Made by a program: the position numbers and the translations under genes. A stretch of 64,000 nt of DNA, from contig OY970370.1 in assembly GCA_963718745.1 (NCBI GenBank), positions 1,736,001-1,800,000 of the forward strand, in the 5' to 3' direction. The DNA is from Fermentibacter sp963718745 [NCBI: Candidatus Fermentibacterota bacterium]. GTDB taxonomy: Bacteria; Fermentibacterota; Fermentibacteria; Fermentibacterales. Below are positions 19,247-28,767 of the stretch, piece after piece (position 1 is the first letter of the stretch; every line of letters begins with the position of its first letter). Below the pieces are notes generated by a model. It was not told the DNA's origin and did no database searches. It saw only the letters and a program-made list of their open reading frames with translations.

Positions 19247-20173
19247 ATGAATCCCATTCGTTCGCTCGACGAACTCAAGAACCTTGCCAGGGAGCTCCCT
19301 TCGCGCCGCGTGGCCGTTGTCCGGGCGGACGAGGTCGAGACGCTCATCGCGGTGGGCGAGGCGGTCCGATCCGACATGGTGGATGCCATCCTCGTCGGTC
19401 CGACCGGAGAGATCCGTGCCTGCGCCGAGCAGGCGGGCTTCGATCTGAACGGCATCGAGATCGTCGAGGCGCCGGACGATCCCTCCTCGGCCCTGAAGGG
19501 TGTCGAGCTGATCCGCGAGGGCAGGGCGGACGTCCTCATGAAGGGTCTCGTGGCAACCAGCAAGTTCCTCCACGCGATCGTGGACAGGGAGCACGGGATC
19601 AGGGGCGAGGGCCTCCTGAGCCACGTCGGCGTGTTCGAGGTACCCACCTATCACAAGCTGCTGATAATCACAGACGCGGCGATGGTCATCGCTCCGAGCT
19701 TCGACGACAAGGTCGTGCTCCTGCGGAACGCCGTGACCGTGGCGAACTCGCTGGGCATCTCCAGGCCCAAGTGCACGATGGTCTGCGCCAAGGAGGAGCC
19801 CTACGAGAAGATGCCCCGCACGATGGAGGCCGCCCGCCTGAAGGAGATGGGCGCACAGGGTCTCCTCGGCGACGTGATATTCGACGGTCCGCTCTCGCTC
19901 GACCTTTCCGTCTCGATGGAGTCCGTCAGGATAAAGAAGTCGCAGAGCCCGGTCGCCGGTGACGCCGACGTGCTCCTCCTCCCCGACATAGAATCCGGGA
20001 ACGTCCTCTACAAGTCGCTGATCTTCCTCGCGAACGCCGAGCTGGGAGCCGTGGTCATGGGCGCGAAGTGCCCGGTAGTGCTCACCTCGAGGGCGGATTC
20101 CGCGGAGTCCAAGCTCTGCTCGATAGTCCTCTCCGGCGTCGTCGCCTCGTGTCTCGGCAAGGGAAAGGCCTGA
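19247..20173 (+). CDS. ptb: Phosphate butyryltransferase
   Basis: 308-aa enzyme of the phosphate acetyl/butyryltransferase fold; it exchanges CoA for phosphate on butyryl-CoA (or a related short or branched acyl-CoA), feeding butyrate kinase. Typical blocks are GRADVLMKGLVATSKFLHAI, HVGVFEVPTYHKLLIITDAAM, GISRPKCTMVCAKE, and the C-terminal PDIESGNVLYKSLIFLANAE and GAKCPVVLTSRADSAESKL. GGGGGGAAGAG precedes ATG 19247. It is the first gene of a long + strand run (rpiB, wecB, riboflavin genes) and is 4 bp from rpiB. Confidence 0.94.
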   Translation: MNPIRSLDELKNLARELPSRRVAVVRADEVETLIAVGEAVRSDMVDAILVGPTGEIRACAEQAGFDLNGIEIVEAPDDPSSALKGVELIREGRADVLMKGLVATSKFLHAIVDREHGIRGEGLLSHVGVFEVPTYHKLLIITDAAMVIAPSFDDKVVLLRNAVTVANSLGISRPKCTMVCAKEEPYEKMPRTMEAARLKEMGAQGLLGDVIFDGPLSLDLSVSMESVRIKKSQSPVAGDADVLLLPDIESGNVLYKSLIFLANAELGAVVMGAKCPVVLTSRADSAESKLCSIVLSGVVASCLGKGKA

Positions 20174-20177
20174 GGGC

Positions 20178-20630
20178 ATGAGGATCGCGGCGGCCTCCGA
20201 CCATGCCGGCCTGAAACTGAGGCTCGCCCTCCAGGAGAGGCTCCTTTCGGCCGGGCACGAGGTCCTCGATCTCGGCCCCTCCGGACCCGGCTCGGTAGAC
20301 TACCCCGACTACGCGGGCCTGGCGGCCGATGCCGTCCTCTCCGGAAGAGCGGACGCGGGGCTTCTCATCTGCAATACCGGCCTCGGCATGAGCATGGCGG
20401 CCAACCGCAGGCCGGGCATCCGGGCGGCCCTTTGCCTCTATCCCCTCATGGCACGCTTCGCCCGCAGGCACAACGACGCCAACATCCTGGTGCTCGGCGC
20501 CGGGCTGACGGCCGAGTTCCTGGCATGGGAGATCCTCGAGACATTCCTCTCGGAGGAGTTCGAAGGGGGCCGTCATCTGCGGAGGATATCCAGGCTCGAC
20601 GACCCCGGTAAAAGCCCGGAGAGCACATGA
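20178..20630 (+). CDS. rpiB: Ribose-5-phosphate isomerase B-type sugar-phosphate isomerase
   Basis: 150-aa RpiB/LacAB fold protein interconverting ribose-5-P and ribulose-5-P in the pentose phosphate pathway. It has the N-terminal ASDHAGLKL (D8, H9), catalytic C65 in ICNTGLGMSMAANR, and the RRHNDANILVLGAG segment. The usual CGTGIG is CNTGLG here, with Asn in place of Gly after the cysteine, a minor but visible change. A RpiB-fold isomerase for another pentose or allose phosphate is possible. Its end overlaps wecB by 4 nt (ATGA). Ribulose-5-P is a riboflavin precursor used by RibB downstream, so the placement is sensible. Confidence 0.88.
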   Translation: MRIAAASDHAGLKLRLALQERLLSAGHEVLDLGPSGPGSVDYPDYAGLAADAVLSGRADAGLLICNTGLGMSMAANRRPGIRAALCLYPLMARFARRHNDANILVLGAGLTAEFLAWEILETFLSEEFEGGRHLRRISRLDDPGKSPEST

Positions 20631-21697
20631 TCGACCTCGTCTGCGGAGCCAGGCCGAACTTCATGAAGGTCGACCCCGTCATGAGAGCCTTGAGCGGCTC
20701 GACGCGGGTGCGGCTCGTGCACACCGGACAGCATTACGACCACGCGATGTCGCAGTCCTTCTTCGACGACCTCGGTTTGCCGAGGCCGGATGTCAACCTG
20801 GAGGTCGGGTCCGCTTCGATAACGGTGCAGACGGCGATGGTGATGCAGCGATACGAGGAGTCCCTGCCGGATCCGATGCCCGAGGTCGTGACCGTGGTCG
20901 GAGACGTGAACTCGACGCTTGCATGCGCGCTCGTCGCCGTCAGGCACGGGATCCCCGTGTGCCATGTCGAGGCCGGCCTGCGGAGCGGTGACCGGACGAT
21001 GCCCGAGGAGATAAACAGGCTCCTCACGGACCAGATCTCCGATCTCATGCTCATCACCAGCCCCGAGGCCAGGAGGAACCTTCTGTCGGAAGGCCGCCCC
21101 GCCGAAGGCATCGTCATGACGGGCAACCCGATGATAGACACCCTCCGGAGGCTGCTCCCCCTGGCGCGCGAGAAGCATCCGGCCCCCGCCGGTGGCGGAT
21201 TCGGGCTGGTGACTCTCCACAGACCGTCCAACGTCGACGAGCCGGGGAGGCTCGCATCGATCCTCGAAGCCCTCGGGAGGCTTTCCGGGCTGCGCTTCCT
21301 CTTCCCGGTCCACCCGAGGACGCGCAGGAATCTGGATGGCTGGGGGCTGGGAGTCCCCGCCAACGTGGAGATGTGCCCCCCGATGGGATACCTCGAGTTC
21401 ACTTCGCTCGAGAGTTCGGCCGACGTCGTGATCACGGATTCGGGCGGCATCCAGGAGGAGACCTCCGTGCTCGGCGTCCCCTGCGTGACCGTGCGTCCCA
21501 ACACCGAACGGCCCATCACGGTCGACATGGGCACCAACGTCCTCTGCCCAGACCCCTCGGAGCTCCCCGCTGCAGTCACCGACCGCATGGCGCGAAGACC
21601 TGCGGTTCCGCCCGTCATCCCCTTCTGGGACGGCCGTGCAGGGGAGAGGATAGCGGACGCCCTCGAATCGTTCATACGCAATGGAGGTTCCCGATGA
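20627..21697 (+). CDS. wecB: UDP-N-acetylglucosamine 2-epimerase (non-hydrolysing)
   Basis: 356-aa GT-B fold enzyme converting UDP-GlcNAc to UDP-ManNAc for surface glycan synthesis. Diagnostic blocks are GARPNFMKVDPV, HTGQHYDHAMS, VVGDVNSTLACAL, CHVEAGLRSGDRTMPEEINR, LVTLHRPSNVDE and the C-terminal TDSGGIQEETSVLGVPCVTVRPNTERP. All residues expected of the non-hydrolysing type seem present. It overlaps rpiB and the next gene by 4 nt each. It lies far from the main polysaccharide cluster (54-63.7 kb) but could feed it. Confidence 0.94.
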   Translation: MIDLVCGARPNFMKVDPVMRALSGSTRVRLVHTGQHYDHAMSQSFFDDLGLPRPDVNLEVGSASITVQTAMVMQRYEESLPDPMPEVVTVVGDVNSTLACALVAVRHGIPVCHVEAGLRSGDRTMPEEINRLLTDQISDLMLITSPEARRNLLSEGRPAEGIVMTGNPMIDTLRRLLPLAREKHPAPAGGGFGLVTLHRPSNVDEPGRLASILEALGRLSGLRFLFPVHPRTRRNLDGWGLGVPANVEMCPPMGYLEFTSLESSADVVITDSGGIQEETSVLGVPCVTVRPNTERPITVDMGTNVLCPDPSELPAAVTDRMARRPAVPPVIPFWDGRAGERIADALESFIRNGGSR

Positions 21698-23097
21698 TCC
21701 GGTCAGCCGTCTCCCTGCTCCCGCTCGTCCTGCTGTGCTCCTGCGGTTCTCCGCAGCCATTCACCGCGGGCGGCACCGGGGTCCAGAGGTTCGCGGTGTC
21801 CCTGCAGGGGGAGGAGATCGGCTACTTCCAGATAGAGCTCTCCGAGAACGGCCCCGACTCCCTCGTCCTGCTGGAGGAGACGGTGTGGGACCTGTGTCTC
21901 ATGGGTACCACCCGCCATGTAGTGATGACGCTCGAGGCACGGGCCGACACCTCCCTCAACCTCGCCAGTCTCGACTTCAGCCTCTCCGACGGCTCCGCCG
22001 TGATAAGTTCCCGCACGGTGAGGCAGGGCAACACACTCGTTACGACCATCTCGTCCGCCGGGCGCGAGACCGAGATGACGGCGACCTTCGAGGGGGACTA
22101 CCTGCCCGCGGTCACCGACCTGGCCGTCGCCCGGATGGGCTGGACCGAGGGCGACGAGTTCTCCTTCCCCTCCTTCGACCCGGCCACCGGGACGATAAGC
22201 ACCGCCGAAGTGACCTGCGTCGCCACCGAGGACGCCGTGCTGCTGGGGGACACCGTCCCGGCGGCAGTTCTGGAGGTCCGCTACCTGGGCACGACGACAA
22301 GGGTCTGGGTCTACGACGGCCAGATCGTCAGGGAGCTCGACGAGGGCCTTGGCATGGAGCTGTCGAGGGTTCCCCCCGGACAGGGCGGGGACGTCTCCAG
22401 CAACCGCGACCTGTATGAGGTTTTCGCGGTATCCTCCACTCCGGTGAGCGATCCCAGGCGGACGGGTGTCCGCGTCTTCAGCCTGGAGGGGGACATCGAC
22501 TGGACGGAGTTCACGCTGGTCTATCCGCCAGTGCAGACGGCCGAGGGCAACGTGGTGACGGTCTCGTGCGCACTTCCCGACTCGATAGCCGACTTCCCTC
22601 CAGCCGTACCCGCCGGGCTCGCGGCATGGCTCGCCCCCGAGCCGATGATCCAGGTCGACGACACTCTGATCACAGGGGTGGCCGACAGCCTCACGGCCGG
22701 CGCCCGGGATTCCTGGCAGGCGGCCATGGCCATCTGCAGCTTCGTCGACGCATTCGTGGACAACAGCCCCACGGTCTCGCTGCCGTCCGCGGTGGAGGTC
22801 ATGCAGAGCGGCAGGGGTGACTGCAACGAGCACACCGTCCTTTTCGTTGCCCTGGCCAGGGCGGCGGGCCTTCCGGCCAGGACCTGCGCTGGCATCGTCT
22901 ATCTCGACGGATCCTTCGGATACCACGCCTGGCCGCTGGTCTGGGTGGGCCGCTGGGTCCCCATGGATCCCACGTTCGGGCAGCCTGTCGCGGACGCAAC
23001 CCATATCATCCTGGCGGAGGGCAGCCTGGAGTCCCAGTATGTCATCACCGCAGTGATGGGCAGACTCGGTGTGGTCGAGCTCCTGCCGGAGCCGTGA
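21694..23097 (+). CDS. Lipoprotein with transglutaminase-like domain
   Basis: 467 aa. The signal peptide ends in a lipobox (PLVLLCSC). Residues about 30-300 form a beta-rich N-terminal domain. A transglutaminase-like core lies at about 330-440, with triad C377 (GRGDCNEHT), H411 (FGYHAWP) and D425 (VPMDPTFG). Domains of this type act as peptidases or peptide-linking enzymes; the substrate is unknown, and periplasmic membrane-anchored action is inferred from the lipobox. ATG 21694 overlaps the wecB stop (ATGA) and GGAGG is just upstream. Confidence 0.85.
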   Translation: MIRSAVSLLPLVLLCSCGSPQPFTAGGTGVQRFAVSLQGEEIGYFQIELSENGPDSLVLLEETVWDLCLMGTTRHVVMTLEARADTSLNLASLDFSLSDGSAVISSRTVRQGNTLVTTISSAGRETEMTATFEGDYLPAVTDLAVARMGWTEGDEFSFPSFDPATGTISTAEVTCVATEDAVLLGDTVPAAVLEVRYLGTTTRVWVYDGQIVRELDEGLGMELSRVPPGQGGDVSSNRDLYEVFAVSSTPVSDPRRTGVRVFSLEGDIDWTEFTLVYPPVQTAEGNVVTVSCALPDSIADFPPAVPAGLAAWLAPEPMIQVDDTLITGVADSLTAGARDSWQAAMAICSFVDAFVDNSPTVSLPSAVEVMQSGRGDCNEHTVLFVALARAAGLPARTCAGIVYLDGSFGYHAWPLVWVGRWVPMDPTFGQPVADATHIILAEGSLESQYVITAVMGRLGVVELLPEP

Positions 23098-23098
23098 T

Positions 23099-24208
23099 TT
23101 GAAGGATTCCCCCGCACCCTCCGGTTCCGCGGTCGCCGCGGCCATGGCCGAGGCGCTCCAGCTCGCGCAGAGAGGCAGGGGGCTGACGTTCCCGAACCCG
23201 ATGGTCGGTGCGGTGGTCCTCTCGGGCGGCGTGACGGCCGGCCGGGGCTGGCACAGGTGCTGCGGGGGGCCTCATGCCGAGACGGAAGCCCTCGAGCAGG
23301 CGGGCGGCCTCGCGAGGGGCGCGACCCTGGTCGTGACTCTGGAGCCGTGCTGTCATCACGGCCGGACCAGCCCCTGCGTCGCGAGGATACTGGAGGCGGG
23401 CATCTCCCGGGTCGTGGCTGCGATGGGCGACCCGGATCCCAGGGTCGACGGCGGAGGCTTCGAGGCTCTCCGCAGGGGCGGGGTGGAGGTCGAGACCGGT
23501 CTGATGGCGGCCGGGGCCGCGGATGTGAACCGGGCATATCTCCACTACAAGCGAACGGGCAGGAGCTTCCTGAGGCTGAAGCTGGCCGCCTCCCTGGACG
23601 GACGCATCGCAGCGGCCGACGGGTCGAGCAGATGGATCACGTCGGAACCGGCGAGGGCCAGGGCCGGCGTGATGAGGTCCGAGGCCGACGCTGTCATGGT
23701 GGGTTCAGGCACCGCTCTCGCCGACGACCCTTCCCTCCTTCCTCCCGAAGGACCCCGGCAGGGATTCTGCAGGATTATTGTCACAGGTCGGAGACCGCTC
23801 CCCGCCGGTCTGAAGGTCTTCGATGGAACCGCCCGGACCTTCGTCGCCGTCGCAGAGGGCTCAGGGTGCGGCCCGATCCCCCCCTCGGCGGAAATCCTGC
23901 CAGTACCGGCAGGACCCGGCGGCCTGGACCTCCGTGCTCTCCTCGAGAAATGCGCATCGATGGGCATCGGTGAGGTCATGTGCGAGGGCGGGTCCGCGCT
24001 TGCCTCCTCCCTCGCGGCAGGAGGCCTGGTCGACAGGCTGAGCTTCTTCACTGCCCCCCTCATACTGGGTGCGGACGGCATTCCCGCGCTGGACGGCCTG
24101 GGCATAGCATCGATGGACGGCGCGTATCGAGTCATAGATGCGTCCCGCGAGACGCTGGGCGAGGACACTCTACTGGAGGGCAGGATTGTTCACTGGTCTG
24201 ATAGCTAG
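23099..24208 (+). CDS. ribD: Bifunctional riboflavin deaminase/reductase
   Basis: 369 aa. Performs steps two and three of riboflavin synthesis: deamination of the pyrimidine and reduction of its ribosyl group. The N-terminal deaminase has the zinc ligands in PHAETEAL and EPCCHHGRTSPC, plus TFPNPMVGAVV. The C-terminal reductase begins at FLRLKLAASLDGRIA and ends with the CEGGSALASSL and RLSFFTAPLILG segments. The start is TTG 23099, two bases past the previous stop, with GGAG seven bases upstream; ATG 23144 is a possible internal alternative. The gene overlaps ribE by 23 nt. No FMN riboswitch fits in the 1-bp gap upstream. Confidence 0.95.
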   Translation: MKDSPAPSGSAVAAAMAEALQLAQRGRGLTFPNPMVGAVVLSGGVTAGRGWHRCCGGPHAETEALEQAGGLARGATLVVTLEPCCHHGRTSPCVARILEAGISRVVAAMGDPDPRVDGGGFEALRRGGVEVETGLMAAGAADVNRAYLHYKRTGRSFLRLKLAASLDGRIAAADGSSRWITSEPARARAGVMRSEADAVMVGSGTALADDPSLLPPEGPRQGFCRIIVTGRRPLPAGLKVFDGTARTFVAVAEGSGCGPIPPSAEILPVPAGPGGLDLRALLEKCASMGIGEVMCEGGSALASSLAAGGLVDRLSFFTAPLILGADGIPALDGLGIASMDGAYRVIDASRETLGEDTLLEGRIVHWSDS

Positions 24209-24845
24209 GACTGCCGCCGTCGTCTCCACGGGCGCGGTGCTCAGGATACGGGCACCGGGATTCCGCCCCGGGAGGGGATGGAGCGTCTCCGTAGACGGCT
24301 CCTGCCTCACGGTAACCCGGATCGATGGCGAGGACTGCCTCTTCGACCTCTCCCGGGAGACCCTCGACAGGACGATCGCCGGGGGGTACTCCGGCGGGAC
24401 TGTCGTGAACATCGAGCTTCCACTCGGGGCGGGGGACCTGCTCCACGGGCACATTGTCACCGGACACGTGGACTGCACCGGGCGCATCGAGGGCTTCGAA
24501 AGGCTCGGAGGGGGGGCAGTCGCCTCGGTGACCTTTCCCGAGGAATACGGACCGCTTCTTGTGGAGAAGGGTTCGGTTGCCGTCGACGGCATCAGCCTCA
24601 CCGCGGCCTCGGTCGGTACCGGCTCGTTCACGGTCGCGCTCGTACCCCTCACTCTGGGTTCGACGAACGCCTCCTCGTGGAGGGCGGGTACCCTCGTGAA
24701 CATCGAATTCGACATCATCGGCAAGTATCTTCTGGGCGACCGCGCCCCGCGCGGCGTCCGACCCGAATCGCCCGAGCCCACCGGCCCGGAGAGGGAGCGC
24801 GGGACGCTCCTGAGGGAGTACCTTGAACGGCACGGCAACAGCTGA
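24186..24845 (+). CDS. ribE: Riboflavin synthase (alpha subunit)
   Basis: 219 aa. Dismutates two 6,7-dimethyl-8-ribityllumazines to riboflavin. Two repeated beta-barrel halves are visible: half one starts [12 protein letters not shown] and holds [13 protein letters not shown]; half two holds [27 protein letters not shown] and ending [12 protein letters not shown]. Start TTG 24186 lies inside the end of ribD and follows GGAGGGCAGGA; MFTGLI is the conserved start of the family. A hydrophilic tail of about 30 residues follows the second barrel. It overlaps ribBA by 23 nt, so translation is likely coupled. Confidence 0.94.
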   Translation: MFTGLIARTAAVVSTGAVLRIRAPGFRPGRGWSVSVDGSCLTVTRIDGEDCLFDLSRETLDRTIAGGYSGGTVVNIELPLGAGDLLHGHIVTGHVDCTGRIEGFERLGGGAVASVTFPEEYGPLLVEKGSVAVDGISLTAASVGTGSFTVALVPLTLGSTNASSWRAGTLVNIEFDIIGKYLLGDRAPRGVRPESPEPTGPERERGTLLREYLERHGNS

Positions 24846-26046
24846 GCAGGCCCTGGAGGCGGTCGGCCGCGGCGAGATGATCGTCGTGGTCGACGACGAG
24901 AACCGCGAGAACGAGGGCGATCTGGTGATCGCAGCCGAGAAGTGCACCGCCCGGGAGATCAATTTCATGGCCAGGGAGGCCAGGGGGCTGATCTGCCTCG
25001 CGATGACCAGGGACGGCCTGGACAGACTCGAGATAGGTGAGATGGTCGCGAGGAACACCGCTCTCCACAGCACGGCGTTCATGGTGAGCATCGACGCCGC
25101 CAGGGGCGTTACGACGGGCATCTCGGCCGCCGACAGGGCGAGGACTATAGAAGTAGCGATCGACGATGGCTCGAGACCTGCGGACCTGGCGAGGCCGGGT
25201 CACATCTTCCCCCTCTGCGCGAGGGAGGGAGGCGTGCTCAGGCGCACCGGCCACACCGAGGCCGCGGTCGACCTCTCGCGGCTCGCCGGGCTGAAACCCG
25301 CGGGAGTCCTGTGCGAGGTGATGAACGACGACGGTACGATGGCCAGGCTGCCGCAGCTCAGGGAGTTCGCAGCCAGGCACGGCCTCCTGCTCACCACTGT
25401 CGAGGAGCTCGTCAGACACAGGCGCAGTACCGAGAAGCTCGTCCGGAGGCTCGCGGAATCGGACCTCCCGACCGAATGGGGGTCCTTCAGGCTCGTGATC
25501 TTCGAGAGCATGGTGGACCGCGAGCTCCACGTCGCGCTGGTGAAGGGGGATGTCGCCTGCGCCGCAAATGTGCTGGTCCGGGTCCACTCCCAGTGCCTCA
25601 CCGGCGACGTCTTCGGTTCCAGGCGCTGCGACTGCGGCTCCCAGCTGCATGTGGCGATGCGCCGGATCGAGAAGGAGGGGCTCGGGGTGCTGCTCTACAT
25701 GTCCCAGGAGGGCAGGGGGATAGGCATAGTCAACAAGATCCACGCCTACAACCTCCAGGACCACGGCCTGGACACCGTAGAAGCCAACGAGAGCCTCGGC
25801 TTCGCCGACGACCTGAGGGATTACGGCATCGGCGCGCAGATCCTGGCGGACCTCGGGCTCTCCACCATAAGGCTGCTCACCAACAACCCGAGGAAGATAG
25901 TCGGGTTGAGCGGATACGGTCTCGAAGTCGTGGAGCGCGTCCGGCTGGAGATCGAACCGGGTATCGAGAACGAGAGATATCTCAGGACGAAGAAGGAAAA
26001 GCTCGGACACTTGCTCGAGGGGGTGGGCGATGGCCTGGATACATGA
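24823..26046 (+). CDS. ribBA: 3,4-dihydroxy-2-butanone-4-phosphate synthase / GTP cyclohydrolase II
   Basis: 407-aa fusion supplying both riboflavin precursors. The RibB half (1-200) has [16 protein letters not shown], the [11 protein letters not shown] block and GHTEAAVDL. The RibA half (200-407) has the zinc site [18 protein letters not shown], the [19 protein letters not shown] loop and LLTNNPRKI near the end. TTG 24823 has GAGGGAG upstream. It overlaps ribE by 23 nt and ribH by 17 nt. Confidence 0.96.
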   Translation: MNGTATAEQALEAVGRGEMIVVVDDENRENEGDLVIAAEKCTAREINFMAREARGLICLAMTRDGLDRLEIGEMVARNTALHSTAFMVSIDAARGVTTGISAADRARTIEVAIDDGSRPADLARPGHIFPLCAREGGVLRRTGHTEAAVDLSRLAGLKPAGVLCEVMNDDGTMARLPQLREFAARHGLLLTTVEELVRHRRSTEKLVRRLAESDLPTEWGSFRLVIFESMVDRELHVALVKGDVACAANVLVRVHSQCLTGDVFGSRRCDCGSQLHVAMRRIEKEGLGVLLYMSQEGRGIGIVNKIHAYNLQDHGLDTVEANESLGFADDLRDYGIGAQILADLGLSTIRLLTNNPRKIVGLSGYGLEVVERVRLEIEPGIENERYLRTKKEKLGHLLEGVGDGLDT

Positions 26047-26539
26047 AGGAAATCTGGACGGGAACGGCCTCAGGGTAGCACTCGTGGTCAGCCGTTTCAA
26101 CGGCTTCATAACCGAGAGGCTCGTCGAGGGCGCGCTCGACTGCCTGGAGCGGCATGGTGTGAATCCCGACGACATAGACATCTTCAGGACCCCCGGCGCA
26201 TGGGAGATCCCTGCGATCGCCGCGCGCGTCGTGATAGCCGGCGACTTCGACGCCGTCATCTGCCTGGGTGCGGTGATCCGCGGCGACACTCCCCATTTCG
26301 AGTACGTGGCCGCGGAGAATGCGAAGGGCATCGCAGCCCTTGCCGTCGAGGCGGATATTCCTGTCATCTACGGCGTGATCACGGCGGACAGCGTGGAGCA
26401 GGCTGTCGACCGCGCAGGCGCCAAGTCGGGGAACCGGGGTTTCGACGCGGCGATGACCGCGCTGGAGATGGCCGGGCTCTACCGCTATCTGGACGGTGAG
26501 GGGGAAGAGGACGAGGGAACCCCCGCCGGGGAGCAGTAG
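26030..26539 (+). CDS. ribH: 6,7-dimethyl-8-ribityllumazine synthase
   Basis: 169 aa. Condenses the RibB and RibD products to lumazine. It has the phosphate/pyrimidine-binding [35 protein letters not shown] (with the catalytic His in this segment) and [20 protein letters not shown]. The charged C-terminal tail (about 15 residues, Gly/Glu-rich) extends beyond the usual end. ATG 26030 lies inside ribBA. nusB follows after 2 bp, an arrangement seen in many bacteria. Confidence 0.95.
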   Translation: MAWIHEGNLDGNGLRVALVVSRFNGFITERLVEGALDCLERHGVNPDDIDIFRTPGAWEIPAIAARVVIAGDFDAVICLGAVIRGDTPHFEYVAAENAKGIAALAVEADIPVIYGVITADSVEQAVDRAGAKSGNRGFDAAMTALEMAGLYRYLDGEGEEDEGTPAGEQ

Positions 26540-26541
26540 AC

Positions 26542-26949
26542 TTGGGCGTCAGGAACAGGGCCAGGAAGTTTCTCCTGCAGGCGCGGTACGCCTCGGACGC
26601 CAACGGCGACAGCCTCTTCGAGAACCTCGACAGACTCGGAGTCTCGACGCGCTTCGACGAATCCGAGCGCCTCTGGATACGGGAGCTGGCGACCGCGGTA
26701 GACAGGAACAGGCCCGAAATCGACTCGAAGCTCGAGAGCGTACTCGAGAACTGGAGCCTCGGAAGGCTGCACCTGCTAGCGAAACTGATACTCGAACAGG
26801 CGCTTGCCGAGGTCCTGCACGCGGACATCCCCGCACCGGTGGCCATCGACGAAGCGATCGACCTCGCCCGCGAGTTCATCGACGACGATGCGGCGGCATT
26901 CGTGAACGGCGTGCTGGACAAGGCCTGCAGGGCCGGGGACGGCGGGTAG
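26542..26949 (+). CDS. nusB: Transcription antitermination factor NusB
   Basis: 135-aa all-helical RNA-binding protein that joins NusE (S10) at boxA of rRNA operons. It starts MGVRNRARKFLLQARYASDA (family 'R..AR..alQ.LY..d') and ends with the helices DEAIDLAREFIDDDAAAFVNGVLDKA, the usual NusB closing block. The start is TTG 26542 with GGGGAG upstream. The ribH-nusB order supports the call. The last four residues are followed at once by the phosphoesterase gene. Confidence 0.9.
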   Translation: MGVRNRARKFLLQARYASDANGDSLFENLDRLGVSTRFDESERLWIRELATAVDRNRPEIDSKLESVLENWSLGRLHLLAKLILEQALAEVLHADIPAPVAIDEAIDLAREFIDDDAAAFVNGVLDKACRAGDGG

Positions 26950-26953
26950 GACC

Positions 26954-27658
26954 CTGCTTCTCCGGGTTCTCTCGGACGTGCACTCCAACCTGCCGGCATT
27001 GGAGGCGGTGCTGGCCCATCCCGACGGGGCAGGGGCCGACGAGACCGCATGCCTCGGGGACATCGTGGGTTACGGGGGCGATCCGGCACAGTGCGTGGAG
27101 ATCGTACGCAGCTCGTGCCGGATCATGGTCGCGGGGAACCACGACAGAGGCGCAGCCGGTCTGGAGCCGCTCTCAGCCTTCAACCGCGACGGAGCGACCG
27201 CTGCTGGATGGACCTCGCGCATCCTCGGGAGGAGCGCTCTCGACCTGCTCGCAGAGCTTCCCCTCACCGCGGTGATGGACGGGTTCCTCCTGTGCCACTC
27301 CTTCCCGCCCGATCCTGGATCGTTCACATACGTCCTCCACGCCTCGCTTGCCCGGGAATGCTGCAGCAGGTTCCCGGGGATGGTCATGCTGACCGGACAC
27401 ACCCATCTCCCGAGGATGTGGGACCGGACGGGCGCGGCTGTCGAGGACGCCGGGGGCGTTCTTCCGGAGACATGCGTCATTGCTGCCGGGAGCACCGGCC
27501 AGCCCAGGGACGCCGATCCCAGGGCGGCCTATCTGCTGGTGGACACCGAAGCGCGGACCTACCGGCACGTGAGGGTCGAGTACGACATGGACAGGGCGGC
27601 TGCATCGATCCGGGCCGCCGGTCTCCCCGACTCCCTCTGGAGGCGCCTCTACCGCTGA
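26954..27658 (+). CDS. Calcineurin-like phosphoesterase (YfcE/MJ0936-type), CTG start inferred
   Basis: 234 aa if translation starts at CTG 26954. All metal motifs are present: DVH (in VLSDVHSNLPALEA), GDIVGYGGDP, GNHDR, and GHTHLPRM. The nearest usual start, GTG 26978, falls inside the D-V-H motif and would delete its aspartate. No ATG, GTG or TTG exists between it and the in-frame stop at 26903. CTG 26954 gives MLLRVLSDVHSN, a normal family start. Family members hydrolyse phosphodiesters or phosphomonoesters; the substrate here is unknown. The 3' end overlaps the convergent glycosyltransferase gene by 10 bp. Confidence 0.85.
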   Translation: MLLRVLSDVHSNLPALEAVLAHPDGAGADETACLGDIVGYGGDPAQCVEIVRSSCRIMVAGNHDRGAAGLEPLSAFNRDGATAAGWTSRILGRSALDLLAELPLTAVMDGFLLCHSFPPDPGSFTYVLHASLARECCSRFPGMVMLTGHTHLPRMWDRTGAAVEDAGGVLPETCVIAAGSTGQPRDADPRAAYLLVDTEARTYRHVRVEYDMDRAAASIRAAGLPDSLWRRLYR

Positions 27659-28767
27659 AGCCCCCCGGCGGCGGAATCCCGCATCGCGGCGATCACGTCC
27701 GCGGCCGTCGAGTCCCAGGTGAAGCCCCCGGCCCATTCGATCCCCGCTTTCGAGAGCCTTTCGCGGAGCTTGCCGTCCGTCAGGATCGACTGGAGGGCAT
27801 CCGCCAGCGCCTCCGGGTCGCCGTGGGGTACCAGGAGTCCGGTCTCGCCGTTCCTCACCGAGTCCCTCAGGCCGTCGCTGTCGCTCGCCACGACGGGAGT
27901 GCCGCAGGCATTTGCCTCTATGACGGTCAGACCCCAGCCCTCCTTCTCGGAGGGAAGGGCCGCCACGGCCGCCGTGCGGAGCTCGCGGAGCTTCTGCTCC
28001 AGGGGGACGAAACCCGTGAATGTCACGTGCTCCTCCATGGAGAGGGACCGGGCGGCGCGTTCCAGATCCGGCAGGTAGTCGCCCGCTCCGACCACGCGCA
28101 GGACCGCGTCGACTCCGCGGCCTCTCAGGATGGACAGCGCTTCGATGAGGAACTGCACCCCCTTGTAGCGCTTTATCCTGCCGACGTAGAGGATGGAGCG
28201 CGGATCGCGCGCGACGGAGGGATCGGGACCGTAGGTGTCGAGGTCGATGCCGCAGGGGCTGACGAGGATCCTTTCAGCAGGGATGCCCCTCCTGACAAGA
28301 TCCTGTCTCGTGCTGTCGGAGATGGCCACGAAAGAGCAGCCGCGGTAGACGTGAGGGATGAACCTCTCCAGGGCGTTCACGTAGAGGGCCAGCGGGAGGG
28401 CGACCTCCCTGAAGGCGGTAGTGCCGAACAGGTGGGGCACCAGGACGAGCACGGGGACGGGGGACCAGGCGGGGGCGAAGAAGGGCAGCTTGCAGAGGTC
28501 CTCCACGACCAGGTCGAAGCTGCGGAGATCGAGGTTGCGGCGGCACCAGGACGCGAGGCCGAGGTTGAACGTGAACCTGCCGCCCCTCCGGATCACGCGG
28601 ATGCCGTCCAGGAACTCCTCGCGAGGCAGCCCCGGGCATGCCTGGGACACCTGCACGATCTCGATCCCGCCTGCCGCGGCACGCTTCATGATCTCGTGGA
28701 GATGGACCTCCGCGCCACCGGCCTCCGGGTTGCGCGGATCCCGCCAGTTCAGGACCAGGATCTTCAT
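27649..28767 (-). CDS. Glycosyltransferase family 4
   Basis: 372-aa GT-B enzyme. It has the N-terminal Rossmann start MKILVLNWRDPRNPEAGGAE (GGAE loop), the hinge VSPCGIDLDTYGPDP, the donor-domain start SILYVGRIKRYKGVQFLI, and the C-terminal EKEGWGLTVIEANACGTPVVAS, the EX7E-type retaining motif. Donor and acceptor are unknown. ATG 28767 overlaps the stop of the methyltransferase gene by 4 nt (ATGA), so they form a two-gene unit. It probably acts in envelope glycan synthesis. Confidence 0.9.
   Translation of the reverse strand: MKILVLNWRDPRNPEAGGAEVHLHEIMKRAAAGGIEIVQVSQACPGLPREEFLDGIRVIRRGGRFTFNLGLASWCRRNLDLRSFDLVVEDLCKLPFFAPAWSPVPVLVLVPHLFGTTAFREVALPLALYVNALERFIPHVYRGCSFVAISDSTRQDLVRRGIPAERILVSPCGIDLDTYGPDPSVARDPRSILYVGRIKRYKGVQFLIEALSILRGRGVDAVLRVVGAGDYLPDLERAARSLSMEEHVTFTGFVPLEQKLRELRTAAVAALPSEKEGWGLTVIEANACGTPVVASDSDGLRDSVRNGETGLLVPHGDPEALADALQSILTDGKLRERLSKAGIEWAGGFTWDSTAADVIAAMRDSAAGGLQR

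Noticed and set aside
23085-23099. FMN riboswitch before ribD
   Set aside because: Only one base separates the upstream stop from the ribD start and no RFN-like conserved blocks are visible.
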